Source: Lepus europaeus (Eukaryota > Chordata > Mammalia > Lagomorpha > Leporidae). Taken from it: DNA of 64,000 nucleotides. Under the pieces are notes generated by a model. That model did no database searches. It was given only the letters and a program-made list of their open reading frames with translations, and was not told the DNA's origin. The position numbers and the translations under genes were made by a program. Location of the stretch: the NCBI RefSeq assembly GCF_033115175.1, contig NC_084827.1:152451701-152515700 (forward strand), read 5' to 3'. Shown here piece by piece: positions 11,004-22,759 of this stretch (the first letter of the stretch is position 1; every line of letters starts with the position of its first letter).

Positions 11004-11337
11004 TTTTTTTTTTGACAGGCAGAGTGGACAGTGAGAGAGAGACAGAGAGAAAGGTCTTCCTTTTGCCATTGGTTCACCCTCCAATGGCCACTGCAGCTGG
11101 CGCGCTGTGGCCGGCGTGCTGCGCCGATCCGAAGCCAGGAGCCAGGTGCTTCTCCTGGTCTCCCATGCAGGTGCAGGGAGGACTTGGGCCATTCTCCACT
11201 GCACTCCTGGGCCACAGCAGAGAGCTGTGCTGGAAGAGGAGCCACCGGGACAGAATCCGGCGTCCCAACTGGGACTAGAACCTGGTGTGCCGGTGCCGCA
11301 GGCAGAGGATTAGCCTATTGAGCCAAGGCGCTGGCCA
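11004..11337 (-). mobile_element. C-repeat SINE
   Basis: Antisense full-length copy with a T run, 'gacaggcagagtggacag', GA repeats and the complement of the tRNA-like head at the right. Flanked by an exact 13-bp target duplication, caaatgagcattt, at 10990-11002 (running into the T tract) and 11338-11350. Confidence 0.9.
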
Positions 11338-11350
11338 CAAATGAGCATTT

Positions 11351-12145
11351 TGATAGTTTCTCCAACATTCTTCCATTCCTTACTAAGTAATTGTTTAGCA
11401 AAAAGGACAAGTGGTGGAGTAAAGATATTCTATGAAAAAAGCAGACAACCAAAAATCCCCATCCTCATTATGCTCACTTCTCTTATTCTCTGGGAGCCTA
11501 TATTACCTGAGAATTAAGATATATGTCCCAAAAAATTTCTTTTTTTTTCAAATTTAATAATTTGTTTAATATTTTATGATTTCTTCAAGTCAGTAAACAT
11601 GTGTCACTTTATTTTAGTTTATTTACATTTTCCAATTCTGAATAACTACATATTCATGTTCTCTAGTTAAATAAATATTTGGCACAATTTTACATAGAAA
11701 ACAAAGGAAGGTTTGGATTTGATTAAATACAGGAAAACAAAGGATACCTTACCCAAGTAGGCAGCCACCCAACCAAATACAACTCATGACATTTCAAATT
11801 AGCAAATACCTTGAGGGCTTTTCATGTACCAGAAAATATAATAATCATGGGGGAATGAAAATACAAGGTATGCCCTCATTTTCAAAAACAATCATGTTCA
11901 GCATTTTAAGAAATGTTTCTAAATATGAGTTCAGTTTAAAACAATCTTGTAGTGATGATGCTCCCTTTAGAAGGAGAAAGCAACTCCACAAAGGACCTTA
12001 TTTTTCAGTTGATACCTTTGTCTCTCCCTCTTATCCATCTAAATGTTTGTTTTCCACATTATACTGATCTCTCACAATCTTGTCAAATACAGCTTGTTGT
12101 CCCTTTGTCCTCTCTGGTGTAAGTGTACTTCTCCCCTGCTAACAC
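11351..12145. other. Intronic DNA, nothing recognised
   Basis: AT-rich. A 93-codon open frame at 11786-12067 has no recognisable motif. No transposon was identified by eye. Confidence 0.35.
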
Positions 12146-12164
12146 CACAGATTCTGACTTTTTT

Positions 12165-12402
12165 TTTTTGAGTTTATATTAAATCGTTTTCTTTTTTTTT
12201 TATTTAGTAAATATAAATTTCCAAAGTACAGTTTATGGATTACAATGGCTCCCTCCCCCCATAATTTCCCTCCCACTCGCACCCCTCCCATCTCCCACTC
12301 CCTCTCCCATTCCATTCACATCAAGATTCATTTTCAATTATCTTTATATACAGAAGATTGATTTAGTATCTATTAAGTAAAGATTTCATCAGTTTGCACC
12401 CA
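12165..12402 (-). mobile_element. 5'-truncated L1 (3' UTR only)
   Basis: About 220 bp of lagomorph L1 3' UTR in antisense. It contains the C-rich (G-rich in sense) block 'ctccctcccccc' to 'ccactccctctccc' and 'tctttatatacagaagatt'. The flanks are a 19-bp target duplication with one mismatch: cacagattctgactttttt at 12146 and cacagactctgactttttt at 12403. Between two T runs on the left lies a 22-bp non-L1 stretch, so the copy has two A tails in sense orientation. Confidence 0.8.
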
Positions 12403-12421
12403 CACAGACTCTGACTTTTTT

Positions 12422-13315
12422 AGAAGCCCTTTATTTTTCCTCCACCTGTTTCCTCCACCAAATTGCTCGATACTACTTAACTTTTTTTTTTTTTAAACTA
12501 ACTAACCTTCTTTTACTTACCTCTTCTCTTTGACCTCCTCTGTTTTCTGATGGACAGCCATATCTTTATATCAGAAATTAGGAAGCTATGTATACTTCTA
12601 ATATTCATCTTTTTTGTGAGGCCATAGGAGGTCATTTATTTTACAAGTTATCAGAGTAATTTCCCTTAATACTCTTAACATATGTACATAATTACTATAG
12701 CTAATCAGTGCAAAGCACTTCCACAATGTAAAAATTTATGCTTTCTGAACATTTTATTAATGGTGATTTTATCTGATTGTGCTCAAAATTGGCCTTTCCA
12801 ATGCTGGTGTTTATCACCATGTTACTTTTCTCAGTTGCTACTCTTTCTCATGACAGCACTGTGTGACAGCAACACTGCCTGAGGGCAGGAGTGACTCTAG
12901 TTAGAAATAGGTGCAACATTTGCAACACTGGGCCACTGCCACTATACGTGTTGGTTTGTAATTTGTCCTGCAGCTCGATTTTCTCTGATACCAAATTCTG
13001 TGCCAGTTGCCTGAAGGAAATGATTTTCTCCATGACTTGTTACACTCAAAAACAAGTCAACACTGTTTGGGTAGTGATAATCCCTGTCTGCTTTCATTTC
13101 TACATGAAATGACTTCATCATGGAACAGTGCTTCTATGGAATATTCTTGAATGACAGTGGCTGTGCTGTGTGAGAATGTTGTACCAAGGGACAGGAAACC
13201 TTGCTTTTCGTTCTTGTTTTACTATAAATTTTTTTGGTAGCCACAGATACAAGACTGTATTCCTGGTCTCATTTCTTTGTATTTAGAGTAAAAGATTTTG
13301 AGCTCTGAAATACTA
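12422..13315. other. Intronic DNA, nothing recognised
   Basis: Small open frames at 12682, 12848 and 12891 overlap on opposite strands and show no domains. No repeats were recognised. Confidence 0.35.
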
Positions 13316-13331
13316 GGGTTTCAGATTTCTT
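13316..13331. repeat. Left target-site duplication of full-length L1
   Basis: The 16-mer gggtttcagatttctt here recurs exactly at 20453-20468, bracketing a 7.1-kb L1. This fixes both ends of the insertion and shows it is recent enough for the duplication to be unchanged. Confidence 0.9.
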
Positions 13332-13350
13332 TTTTTTTTATATATACTAG

Positions 13351-13540
13351 GTAAAGATTTTAACATTTTGCCCATATAGCAACATAAAGTGAAAAAACTA
13401 CCATTGGATTACTAATTATAGCATTAAATAGCAATGTACAGCACATTAAAGACAGAGATCCTACATAATTTTTTTTTCAAATTAATTAATTTTCTATGCC
13501 ATTTCCATTTTAACACCAGGTTGTTTTTTTTTTTTTTCAT
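13351..13540 (-). repeat. Second 3' UTR-like segment at L1 tail
   Basis: Segment 13351-13463 resembles 13579-13702 of the same element and, more closely by eye, 24813-24925 of the other L1. The two are separated by AT-rich DNA and a T run of about 14 (13526-13540). In sense direction the L1 therefore has a 3' UTR, an A tract, a short stretch, then another L1 3' UTR fragment before the terminal A tail. It could be a 3' transduction or a normal feature of this subfamily. Confidence 0.6.
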
Positions 13541-14601
13541 TTCCAATTCTCTTTATATACAGAAGATCACTTCAGTATATAATTAGTAAAGACCTCATCA
13601 GTTTGTGCCCACACAGAAACGCAAAGTATAAAAATACTGTTTCAGTACTAGTTATAGCATCACTTGGCTTTAGACGACACATTAGGGACAGATCCCACAT
13701 GGGGTGTAAGTACACAGTGACTCCTGTTGCTGATTTAACAATTTGACACTCCTGTTCATGGCGTCAGTAATCTCCCTAGGCTCTAGTCATGAGTTGCCAG
13801 GGGTATGGAAGCCTTTAGAGTTCGCTGACTTTGATCTTATTCTGATAGGGTCATAGTCAAAGTGGAAGTTCTCTCCTCCCTTCGGAGAAGGGTACCTCCT
13901 TCTTTGATGGCCCCGTTCTTTCCACTGGGATCTCACTCACGGAGATCATTCATTTAGGTCTTTTTTTTTTCCATGATATCTTGGCTTTCCATGCCTGCTA
14001 TACTCTCATGGGCTCTTCAGCCAGATCTGAATGCCTTGAGGACTGATTCTGAGGCCAGAGTGTTGTTTAGGACATCTGCCATCCTATGAGTCTGCTGTGT
14101 ATCCCACTTCCCATGTTGGATCTTTCTCTGCCTTTTTGATTCTATCAGTTAGTATTAGCAGATACTTGTCTTGTTTGTGTGATCTCTTTGACTCTTAGAC
14201 CTATCAGAGCTATCAATTGTGAGCTGAAATTGATCACTTGGACTAGTGCGATGGCATTGGTACATGCCATCTTGATGGGATTGTGTTGGAATCCCCTGGC
14301 ACATTTCTAACTCCACCATTTGCGGCCAGTCCGATTGAGCATGTTCCAAATTGTTCATCTCCTCCCTCTCTTTTTCCACTCTTAGATTTAACAGGGATCA
14401 CTTTTCAGTTAAAATTTAAACACCTAAGAATAATTGTGTGTTAATTACTGAGTTCAACCAATAGTACTAGAACAACAACAACAACAACAAATACTAAAAA
14501 GGATAAAGTATTACATTGTACATCTAAAGTCAGGACGGGAGCTGATCAGTTCATTGTTGCTTATAGTGTCCATTTCACTTAACAGGTTTCCCCTTTGGCG
14601 C

Positions 14602-16521
14602 TCAGTTGTCACCGATCAGGGAAAACAAATGATATTTTTCTCTTTGGGACTGGCTTAATTCACTCAGCATGATGTTTTCCAGATTGCTCCATCTTGTTGC
14701 AAATGACTGGGTTTTGTTGTTTCTTACTGCTGTATAGTATTCTATGGAGTACATGTCCCATAATTTCTTTATCCAGTCTACTGTTGATGGGCATTTGGGT
14801 TGGTTCCAGGTCTTAGCTATTGTGAATTGAGCTGCAATAAACATTAATGTGCAGATGGCTTTTTTATTTGTCAAATTAATTTCCTTTGGGTAAATTCCAA
14901 GGAGTGGGATGGCTGGGTTGTATGGTAGGGTTATGTTCAGGTTTCTGAGGAATCTCCAGACAGACTTCCATAGTGGCTTAACCAGTTTGCATTCCCACCA
15001 ACAGTGGGTTAGTGTCCCTTTTTCCCCACATCCTCGCCAGCATCTGTTATTGGTAGATTTCTGAATGTGAGCCATTCTCACCGGGGTGAGATGGAACCTC
15101 ATTGTGGTTTTGATTTGCATTTCTCTGATTGCTAGTGATCTTGAACATTTTTTCATGTGTCTGTTGGCCATTTGGATTTCCTCTTTCGAAAAATGTCTAT
15201 TGAGGTCCTTGGCCCATCTCTTAAGTGGGTTGTTTGTTTTGTTGTTGTGGATTTTCTTGATTACTTTGTAGATTCTGGTTATCAATCCTTTATCTGTAGT
15301 ATAGTTTGTGAATATTTTTTCCCATTCTGTTGGTTGCCTCTTCACTTTCCTGACTGTTTCTTTTGAAGTACAGAAACTTTTCAATTTGATGCAATCCCAA
15401 ATGTTAATTTTGGTTTTGACTGCCTGTGCTGTTGGAGTATTTTCTGGGAAGTCTTTGCCTGTGCCTATATCTTGCAGGGTTTCTCCAATGCTCTCTAATA
15501 ATTTGATGGTTTCGGGTCGTAGATTTAAGTCTTTAATCCATGTTGAGTGAATTTTTGTGTAAGGTGATAGGTATGGGTCTTGCTTCAAGCTTCTGCACGT
15601 GGAAATCCAATTTTCCCAGCACCATTTATTGAATAGACTGTCCTTTTTCCAGGGATTAGATTTGGATCTTTGGTCAAATATAAGTTGGCTGTAGATGTTT
15701 GGATTGATTTCTGGTGTTTCTATTCTGTTCCATTGGTCTATCCATCTGTTTCTGTACCAGTACCATGCTGTTTTGATAACAACTGCCCTGTAGAATGTCC
15801 TAAAATCAGGTATTGTGATGCCTCCGGCTTTGTTTTTGTTGTACAGGATTGCTTTGGCTATTCGAGGTCTCCTGTGTCTCCATATGAATTTCAGCATCAT
15901 TTTTTCCAGATCTGAGAAGAAGGTCTTCGGCATCTTGATGGGTATTGCATTGAATGTATAAATTGCTTTTGGGAGAATAGACATTTTGATGATATTGATT
16001 CTTCCAATCCATGAGCATGGAAGATTTCTCCATTTTTTGGTATCCTCTTCTATTTCTTTCTGTAAGGTTTTGTAATTTTCATCGTAGAGATCTTTAACGT
16101 CTTTGGTTAAGTTTATTCCAAGGTATTTGATTGTTTTTGTAGCTATTGTGAATGGGATTGATTTTAGAAGTTCTTCCTCAGCCGTGGCATTGCCTGTGTA
16201 TACAAAGGCTGTTGATTTTTGTGGATTGATTTTATATCCTGCTACTTTGCCAAACTCTTCGATGAGTTCCAGCAGTCTCTTAGTAGAGTTCTTTGGGTCC
16301 CCTAAATAAAGAATCATATCATCTGCAAAGAGGGATAGTTTGAGTTCGTCCTTCCCGATTTGTATCCCTTTAATTTCTTTTTCTTGCCTAATAGCTCTGG
16401 CCAAAACTTCCAGAACTATATTGAATAGCAGTGGTGAGAGTGGGCATCCCTGTCTGGTACCAGATTTCAGTGGAAATGCTTCCAACTTTTCCCCATTCAA
16501 TAGGATGTTGGCCGTGGGTTT
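14602..16521 (-). CDS. L1 ORF2, RT C-terminal half and tail
   Basis: Downstream part of L1 ORF2p, the endonuclease/reverse transcriptase that performs target-primed reverse transcription. It has the RT catalytic motif LFADDMIL, the [14 protein letters not shown] palm segment, and near the C-terminus a Cys/His cluster ([18 protein letters not shown]). It is separated from the preceding 238-codon frame only by a TAA stop at 16522-16524, where the other L1 copy in the window has a glutamate codon. It is the same reading frame otherwise, so a nonsense mutation disables an almost intact ORF2. Confidence 0.9.
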   Translation of the reverse strand, partial: KPTANILLNGEKLEAFPLKSGTRQGCPLSPLLFNIVLEVLARAIRQEKEIKGIQIGKDELKLSLFADDMILYLGDPKNSTKRLLELIEEFGKVAGYKINPQKSTAFVYTGNATAEEELLKSIPFTIATKTIKYLGINLTKDVKDLYDENYKTLQKEIEEDTKKWRNLPCSWIGRINIIKMSILPKAIYTFNAIPIKMPKTFFSDLEKMMLKFIWRHRRPRIAKAILYNKNKAGGITIPDFRTFYRAVVIKTAWYWYRNRWIDQWNRIETPEINPNIYSQLIFDQRSKSNPWKKDSLFNKWCWENWISTCRSLKQDPYLSPYTKIHSTWIKDLNLRPETIKLLESIGETLQDIGTGKDFPENTPTAQAVKTKINIWDCIKLKSFCTSKETVRKVKRQPTEWEKIFTNYTTDKGLITRIYKVIKKIHNNKTNNPLKRWAKDLNRHFSKEEIQMANRHMKKCSRSLAIREMQIKTTMRFHLTPVRMAHIQKSTNNRCWRGCGEKGTLTHCWWECKLVKPLWKSVWRFLRNLNITLPYNPAIPLLGIYPKEINLTNKKAICTLMFIAAQFTIAKTWNQPKCPSTVDWIKKLWDMYSIEYYTAVRNNKTQSFATRWSNLENIMLSELSQSQREKYHLFSLIGDN

Positions 16522-17276
16522 TTAATATATTGCTTTGATTGTATTAAGGAATGTTCCTTCCATACCCAGTTTGCTTAGAGTTTTCATCATGAAAGGGTGT
16601 TGTATTTTATCAAATGCTTTCTCTGCGTCTATTGAGAGAATCATATGGTTTTTCTTCTGCAGTCTGTTAATGTAGTGTATTACGTTGATTGTTTTGCGAA
16701 TGTTGAACCATCCCTGCATACCGGGGATGAATCCCACTTGGTCTTGGTGGATGATCTTTCTGATGTGTTGTTGCATTCTATTGGCCAGAATTTTATTGAG
16801 TATTTTTGCATCTATGTTCATCAGGGATATTGGTCTGTAATTCTCTTTCAATGTTGCGTCTCTTTCTGGCTTAGGAATTAAGGTGATGGTGGCTTCATAG
16901 AAAGAATTTGGGAGGATTCCCTCTTTTTCGATTGCTCTGAATAGTTTGAGAAGAATTGGAGTTAGTTCTTCTCTAAATGTCTGGTAGAACTCAGCAGTGA
17001 ATCCATCTGGCCCTGGGCTTTTCTTTGTTGGGAGGGCCTTTATTACTGTTTCAATTTCTGTCTCTGTTATGGGTCTGTTTAGGTTTTCCCTGTCTTCCTG
17101 GCTCAATTTAGGGAGGTTGTATGTGTCCAAGAATCTGTCCATTTCTGATAGATTTCCCTGTTTGCTGGCATACAAGTCCTTGTAGTAATTTCTGATGATT
17201 CTTTTTATTTCTGTGGCGTCTGTTGTTACGTTTCCCATTTCATCTCTGATCCTATTGATTTGGGTCTTTTCTCTTC
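16522..17276 (-). pseudogene. L1 ORF2, RT N-terminal part
   Basis: Middle of ORF2: the RT fingers/palm region with [34 protein letters not shown] and the first catalytic aspartate in [13 protein letters not shown]. It ends at the nonsense codon at 16522-16524. On the sense-upstream side it is out of frame with the endonuclease part, because an A run (T8 at 17277-17284 on the + strand) is one base longer than the A7 at the same place in the other L1. Confidence 0.9.
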
Positions 17277-18427
17277 TTTTTTTTAGTTAGTTGGGCCAAT
17301 GGGGTGTCAATTTTGTTTATTTTTTCAAAAAACCAGCTCCTCGTTTGGCTGATTTTTTGTAATGTTTTTTTGGATTCAATCCTGTTGATTTCTTCTCTGA
17401 TTTTAATTATTTCTCTTCTCCTACTGGGTTTGGGTTTGGTTTGCTGCAGATTTTCTAGATCCTTGAGATGACTTGAAAGCTCATCTATTTGGTGCCTCTC
17501 CAATTTCTTGATGTAGGCACCTATTGATATAAACTTTCCTCTTAACACTGCTTTTGTTGTATCCCATAGGTTTTGGTATGTTGTGCTGTTATCCTCATTT
17601 ACTTCCAGAAAATTTTTGATTTCTCTTTTAATTTCTTCTATGACCCATTGTTCATTCAGGAGCATGTTGTTCAATCTCCATGTGTTTGCACGTGCTCTAG
17701 GGATTCCTGAGTTGCCAATTTCCAATTTCATTCCTTTGTGGTCTGAGAAGCTGCATGGTATGATTCTAATTCTTTTGAATTTGCTGAGACTTGCTTTATG
17801 GCCTAGTATGTGGTCAATCCTAGAGAGGGTTCCATGTACTGCTGAGAAGAATGTAAAGTCCTTAGATGTAGGATGAAATGTTCTGTAGATATCTGTTAGA
17901 TCCATTTGGCCTATAGTGTCATTTAAATCTACTGTCTCCTTGTTGATCTTCTGTCCTGTTGATCTGTCTATCTCTGAGAGTGGAGTATTGAAGTCCCCCA
18001 GTACTATTGTGTTGGGGTCTAAGTCTCCCTTTAAGTCCCTTAACAAGTCTTTTAAATAAGCTGGTGCCCTGTAATTAGGTGCATATACATTGATAATCGT
18101 TATATCTTCCTGTTGAATGGATCCCTTAATCATTATATAGTGCCCCTCTTTGTCTCTCCTAACAGTTTTTGTGGTAAAGTTTATGTTGTCCGATATTAAG
18201 ATGGCTACGCCCGCTCTTTTTTCATTTCTGTTGGCGTGGTATATCTTTTTCCAGCCTTTCACTCTCAGCCTGTATGGATCATTGTTGGATAGATGGGTTT
18301 CTTGTAAGCAGCAAAAGGATGGGTTTTGTTCCTTAACCCAATCAGCCAATCGGTGTCTTTTAACTGGACAGTTCAAGCCATTAACATTCAATGTGACTAT
18401 TGAGAAGGAGTAACTTTGCCCTGCCAT
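17277..18427 (-). CDS. L1 ORF2, endonuclease domain
   Basis: N-terminal apurinic/apyrimidinic-type endonuclease that nicks genomic DNA to prime L1 insertion. Visible family motifs are TLNVNGL near the N-terminus, LQETHL (catalytic glutamate), VLGDFNTPL (catalytic Asp/Asn), RIDHIL and FSDHKGM (catalytic Asp/His). The start codon at 18427 follows ORF1 after about 70 bp, the usual L1 arrangement. The frame runs through the A-run frameshift and stops at 17252 with 24 off-frame bases, so the endonuclease itself looks intact. Confidence 0.92.
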
Positions 18428-18495
18428 TAGCCAAAGATACTTTCTAATATATGGTTTGAGATTCCTGTGATCTTTTGGTGTGAGGTTTCCTACCT

Positions 18496-19557
18496 TTACC
18501 TTCTTTCATATTGGTGACTGTGTTTCTGTGTTTCTGTATGTAACACATCTTTAAGCATCTTTTGCAGGGCTGGACGAGTGGCGACAAATTCTTTCAATGT
18601 CTGTTTGCTGTGAAAGGTCTTTATTTCACCTTCATTCATAAATGAGAGCTTTGCAGGATATAATATTCTGGGCTGGCTTTTTTTCTCTCTTAGCACCTGG
18701 GCTATGTCTCGCCATTCTCTCCTAGCTTGTAGGGTTTCTGAAGAGAAGTCAGCTGTGAGTCTAATTGGAGATCCTCTGAGAGTAATCTGACGTTTCTCTC
18801 TTGCACATCTTAGGATCTTTTCTTTGTGTTTCACTGTGGTGAGTTTGATTACGACGTGTCGTGGTGAGGATCTCTTTTGGTCATGTTTATTAGGGGTTCT
18901 ATGAGCTTCCTGTATTAGGATGTCTCTGTCTTTCTCCAAACCTGGGAAATTTTCTGCTAGTATCTCACTAAAAAGGCCTTCTAATCCTTTCTCTCTCTCC
19001 ATGCCTTCAGGTACTCCTAGAACCCGAATGTTGGGTTTTTTAATAGTATCCTGTAGATTCCTGACAGTATTTTTTAGATTTCTGATTTCTTCTTCTTTTC
19101 TTTGATTTGATTGTTTCCTTTCCTGTTCTCTGTCTTCTAAGTCTGATATTCTCTCTTCTGCTTCGCCCATTCTGTTTTTAAGACTCTCTAATGTGTTTGT
19201 CATTTGATCTATTGAATTCTTCATTTCATTATGATTTCTCATCACTATCACCATTTCTTGTTCCACTAGTTGTTTCATTTCATTTTGATTCCTCCTTAAT
19301 ATTTCACTTTCATGAGAGAGATTTTCTATCTTGTCCATTAAGGATTTCTGTAGTTCAAGAATTTGTTTTTGAGAACTTCTTAATGTTCTTATCAATTTTT
19401 TGAGATCTGCTTCTTGCATTTCTTCAATCTCCTCATCTTCATAATCTTGCATTGGGGTGTCTTTTTCATTTGGGGGTGTCATAGTGTCTTCCTTGTTCTT
19501 GTTACCTCGGTTTTTGCGTTTGTTGTTTGGCATGTTGGAGATATTTGGTTTCTTCAC
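18496..19557 (-). CDS. L1 ORF1p (RNA-binding chaperone)
   Basis: A 353-codon uninterrupted ORF1. ORF1p forms trimers and coats L1 RNA in the ribonucleoprotein. The sequence shows a lysine/asparagine-rich N-terminus, a long charged heptad-type region (roughly residues 50-170) fitting the trimeric coiled coil, then an RRM-like start NIRVLGVPEG near residue 175, and a basic C-terminal domain with QEAHRTPNKHDQKR and KEKILRCAREK. Length is close to that of mammalian ORF1p (about 340). It looks intact, which supports a young insertion. Confidence 0.93.
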   Translation of the reverse strand: MKKPNISNMPNNKRKNRGNKNKEDTMTPPNEKDTPMQDYEDEEIEEMQEADLKKLIRTLRSSQKQILELQKSLMDKIENLSHESEILRRNQNEMKQLVEQEMVIVMRNHNEMKNSIDQMTNTLESLKNRMGEAEERISDLEDREQERKQSNQRKEEEIRNLKNTVRNLQDTIKKPNIRVLGVPEGMEREKGLEGLFSEILAENFPGLEKDRDILIQEAHRTPNKHDQKRSSPRHVVIKLTTVKHKEKILRCAREKRQITLRGSPIRLTADFSSETLQARREWRDIAQVLREKKSQPRILYPAKLSFMNEGEIKTFHSKQTLKEFVATRPALQKMLKDVLHTETQKHSHQYERR

Positions 19558-20452
19558 TGTGGTGTTTTTTCTTGTTACACTATGGCTCTATATTAAGTGG
19601 ACTGTCTGCTTTCAGTGGAGCCTTAGAGGCTTGAGATGAGTGTGGACTGAGAGCTGTGTTTGGTTCCTCAGGGCTGAGGGTGTGTCAAGGATGACACTCC
19701 CAGGTTAGGTGTGGTAAATCTCTCTCTTTTTTGATTCAAAAGGGAAGTAATTCCGCACAGCTGAACGTAATTGGAGGTAGTTAGCAGGCAAATGGTATAC
19801 CCACAGGAGCCAGAGATTGGAAGCTCTTTCCCACGGACCACACAGGGAATGTCTGCTGCCCTCAGTGTGGGCTCCAATTCTCCTGCAATCTCCCACTGGG
19901 TTGCCAAGTTAGATGCTAATCTCTTGTTATTTCACCCCTCCCCCCAGAGTCAGGTTTTTCTGCTAGGCTCAGGGCTGATGCAGACCTGAGGTCGCCCTGC
20001 TTATGACGTATGTCCAAAATGGCGCCTGCTCTGTCTTGCTCGCCTTTGAGAGGTGAGCGGAGAGAGAGAAACTTGTGTCTGTATCGGTCGCTTTTTTTTA
20101 TTTTTTTCCTCTCTCTCTTCTAGTTAGCCTGGTGAACTTTTCCCCACGAAGTTTCAAGCCTCGTTCCCTCTAGCCTCCTCTTTCTGCTTGCCTGCTGGTG
20201 TCTTGGGCTATTGTGGTTCGGCTCACCTCGCGTTCCAGCGCTGGTGCGTTGAGTCTGCTGCTGGTGTCCCGAACTTGGGCTCCCACGCTCTCCACGCAGG
20301 TACACTGTGAATCACTAGTTCCGGAAGAGTTTCCTCTGCTGTTTCATCCCCTACTCTTCCTTGACCCTGCAGTATCTCCACTTATATTAACCTGTCTCTC
20401 TCTCCGGACTAATAGTGTGCTCCCTGCCTATTCCGCCATCTTGCATCTCTCC
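19558..20452 (-). promoter_or_regulatory. L1 5' UTR / internal promoter
   Basis: About 900 bp, GC-richer than the flanks, upstream of ORF1. It ends (5' terminus in sense) with GGAGAGATGCAAGATGGC. The AAGATGGC motif (complement of gccatctt at 20435-20442) is the YY1 site that positions transcription start in many L1 families. Several weak antisense open frames here have no coding meaning. Confidence 0.8.
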
Positions 20453-20468
20453 GGGTTTCAGATTTCTT
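20453..20468. repeat. Right target-site duplication of full-length L1
   Basis: Exact match to 13316-13331 (gggtttcagatttctt). It marks the 5' end of the minus-strand L1. Confidence 0.9.
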
Positions 20469-22228
20469 GAGGTTATTAAGACAATGCTGGTTTTAAAAAG
20501 AACTTTTTTGGTAATACATATGTAAACTTAATGATTCCAAGACAAAAACTTCTCATGTTAATATTTGGTATTTATCTATGTTCATATTCAATTCATAATA
20601 CTTTCAATTTGTATCAGAAGTGAAAGTCTAGGTATTCTTTCACTAGACATTATATAGTACATTTTGACATCTATATTTGTGTCTTACATACTAATCTTCT
20701 TTCTCTCCCAACACTGTTGCACCTTCTGCCAGTCTCACTCAAATAATAGTGCGTATCTTTCCACTCCTTTCTTCACAGCTTATTTGATTATATGCTCATA
20801 AAATATAAATATTATAAATACATATTTAATTATTTCATTCTTATTTGTTTTAAAAATGGCCACCAAACATGGCACACACACCCAGAATCTTTGCAAAAAT
20901 GTAATCAAGTGACTAATATTTGGACACTATCAAGTATCATTAATGTGTAGCAAGAAAAATTTCTTAAAAGGAATGAAAGTGTCCAGGAAATTCAGCACGT
21001 AGGTAAAATGAGTTACTTCAAAGTGGAATTTGAGTTCTGTCATGATTTTGATAGAACAAGATCTACTTTCTTGAATTTAGCATTATTTTTATAATAGTTT
21101 TGAAACTGGTTAACATGGGTGAATATACAATATTTATAATATTGAACCTGTGTTATTTTCACATTTCTGAAATGTTCAACTCTTAGAAAGTTTTATTTAT
21201 CAATACTATCTAATTAGTTACTCTGAGTAATTTCACAATTAAAACCAAAGTAATGTTAACTATGTAGCCCATGTTATTGATATATATGCTAACAATAGTA
21301 GTTAATAATTTTCTTGTATTGAGCCATCTATAGATATAAAATATCTTACATTTTACATTCCTCATGGTGTTCCCCAATCCTCTAAAGCATTAACCATTGT
21401 ATTTTTCCTTTTTCTGACTATCCTTTGCATCTTATATAGCTAATGAAAACAGTACACATTTTCTTATGGTTATTTTTATTAGAATAGGTAATTTGGAGTT
21501 AATATATTTCAATTCTTTGCTTCAAAATTTTAATATCCACCAGAATTGGCAAACTATATTCTGGCATGCAAATCTGGCCCAGTACTTGCTTCTGTATGCT
21601 CCAGGAGATAAGAGTGGTTTTCACATTTTAAATAGTTGAAGATTAGAAGCAGGACTTAAATTAACATTGACAGTAAAGCCATGTTCATAGTATCTACTCT
21701 TGATGTGATGTTACTTGAATGACACTTTGTCTATGTGGTCTTCCTTCACAAAATATATTAACCCAGTTCTATCATGAAAAACTATCAGTCAAATCCCAAT
21801 TCAGGAACATTATACAAAATAACTGATCAGTGAGCTTCAAAGCTGTCAAGATAATTAGAAACAAGGAAAATCTGCGAAACTGTCACAACCAAGAAGACCT
21901 TAGGGGGCATGACAATGAAATGTAATGTCATGATGGGATTCTGGAACAGAAAAAGACATTAGTTAGAAAAGAAGGAAGAAATCTGAATACAGTATGAACT
22001 TTAGTTATTAATAATATATCAGTTATTAATATTGTTTATTACTTAAAATTGGACTATACTAATATCTAATATTTATCTCAGAGTAAACTGAATGAGGATA
22101 TGTGATAACTTTCACATACAGTCTTCTGTAATTTATACTTTTTCTGTGAATCTAAAACTGTTCTAAAATGTAAAGCAATCAAGAGAAAGAATATTTTGTA
22201 ACATTATATAATATCAAAATTTCAGTGT
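20469..22228. other. AT-rich intron; possible hAT fragment
   Basis: No gene recognised. At about 21538-21640 the phrases 'ggcaaactatattctggcatg', 'aaatctggcccagtact' and 'taagagtggttttcacattt' resemble a Charlie-type hAT element, but the match is from memory and partial. The rest is featureless AT-rich DNA. Confidence 0.35.
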
Positions 22229-22700
22229 CTATAAAAGTTTGGACACATTTATTTGTTTACTTGTTGTCTGTGACTTTTTAAAATAAATTATTAATATAAA
22301 GAGAACAGATTTCATGTGTCTCATAGATACAAGTCTAAGAAAATAGCCATACTTCCTCCTTTCCCAAATCCCCCTCCTTCCTTTTCTTGTTTTTTTTTCA
22401 TTTAATTTTTGCAATAACACACTTTCAATTTATAATCACAGGCTCACTAACCATCATGTTCAACAAGTAAAAAATAGAATGATTACTGTTCTACAGGATT
22501 ATAGACAAAGGCTGTAAATAATGATCAAATAAGATGCCAGTTTCATTCTTATACTTTTTTGTATTCTATATTACTACCACATATCAGAGAATACATATCA
22601 TATTTTTTGGGGACTACCTTATTTCACTAAGCATAATGGTCTCCAGTTGCACCTGTTTTGTTGCAGAAGACAGGATTTCATCATTTGTCATGGCTGAGTC
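22229..22700 (-). mobile_element. Old L1 3' end
   Basis: Diverged antisense L1 tail: 'aaagagaacagatttcatgtg', a C-rich block, 'ataatcacaggctcacta' and 'tatttcactaagcataatgg'. It resembles the fragments at 40195-40500 and 58500-59300. Coding capacity is lost. Just to its right, 'agagttgagtagttctgac' (22728-22746) hints at a hAT-Charlie piece. Confidence 0.6.
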
Positions 22701-22759
22701 ATGACTGTTTTGATGCAATATATCAGAGTTGAGTAGTTCTGACAGGGCATTGCTTCACA

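Larger units (their letters stand above)
13332..20452 (-). mobile_element. Full-length LINE-1, minus strand
   Basis: A complete autonomous-type retrotransposon of about 7.1 kb. In sense order: a 5' UTR (20452 down to 19558) that begins with an AAGATGGC motif, ORF1 (19557-18496), a short spacer, ORF2 (18427-14602, broken by one nonsense codon and one frameshift), a long 3' UTR, and an A tail (T run at 13331-13339). Exact 16-bp target duplications flank it. Only two lesions are visible in ORF2, so it is a recent copy that has lost activity. Its 3' UTR carries an unexpected second 3' UTR-like segment (13351-13463). Confidence 0.95.

Noticed and set aside
14602..18427. L1 ORF2 as an active element
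   Set aside because: A nonsense codon and a one-base frameshift both fall in the reverse transcriptase part, so this copy cannot make full ORF2p.
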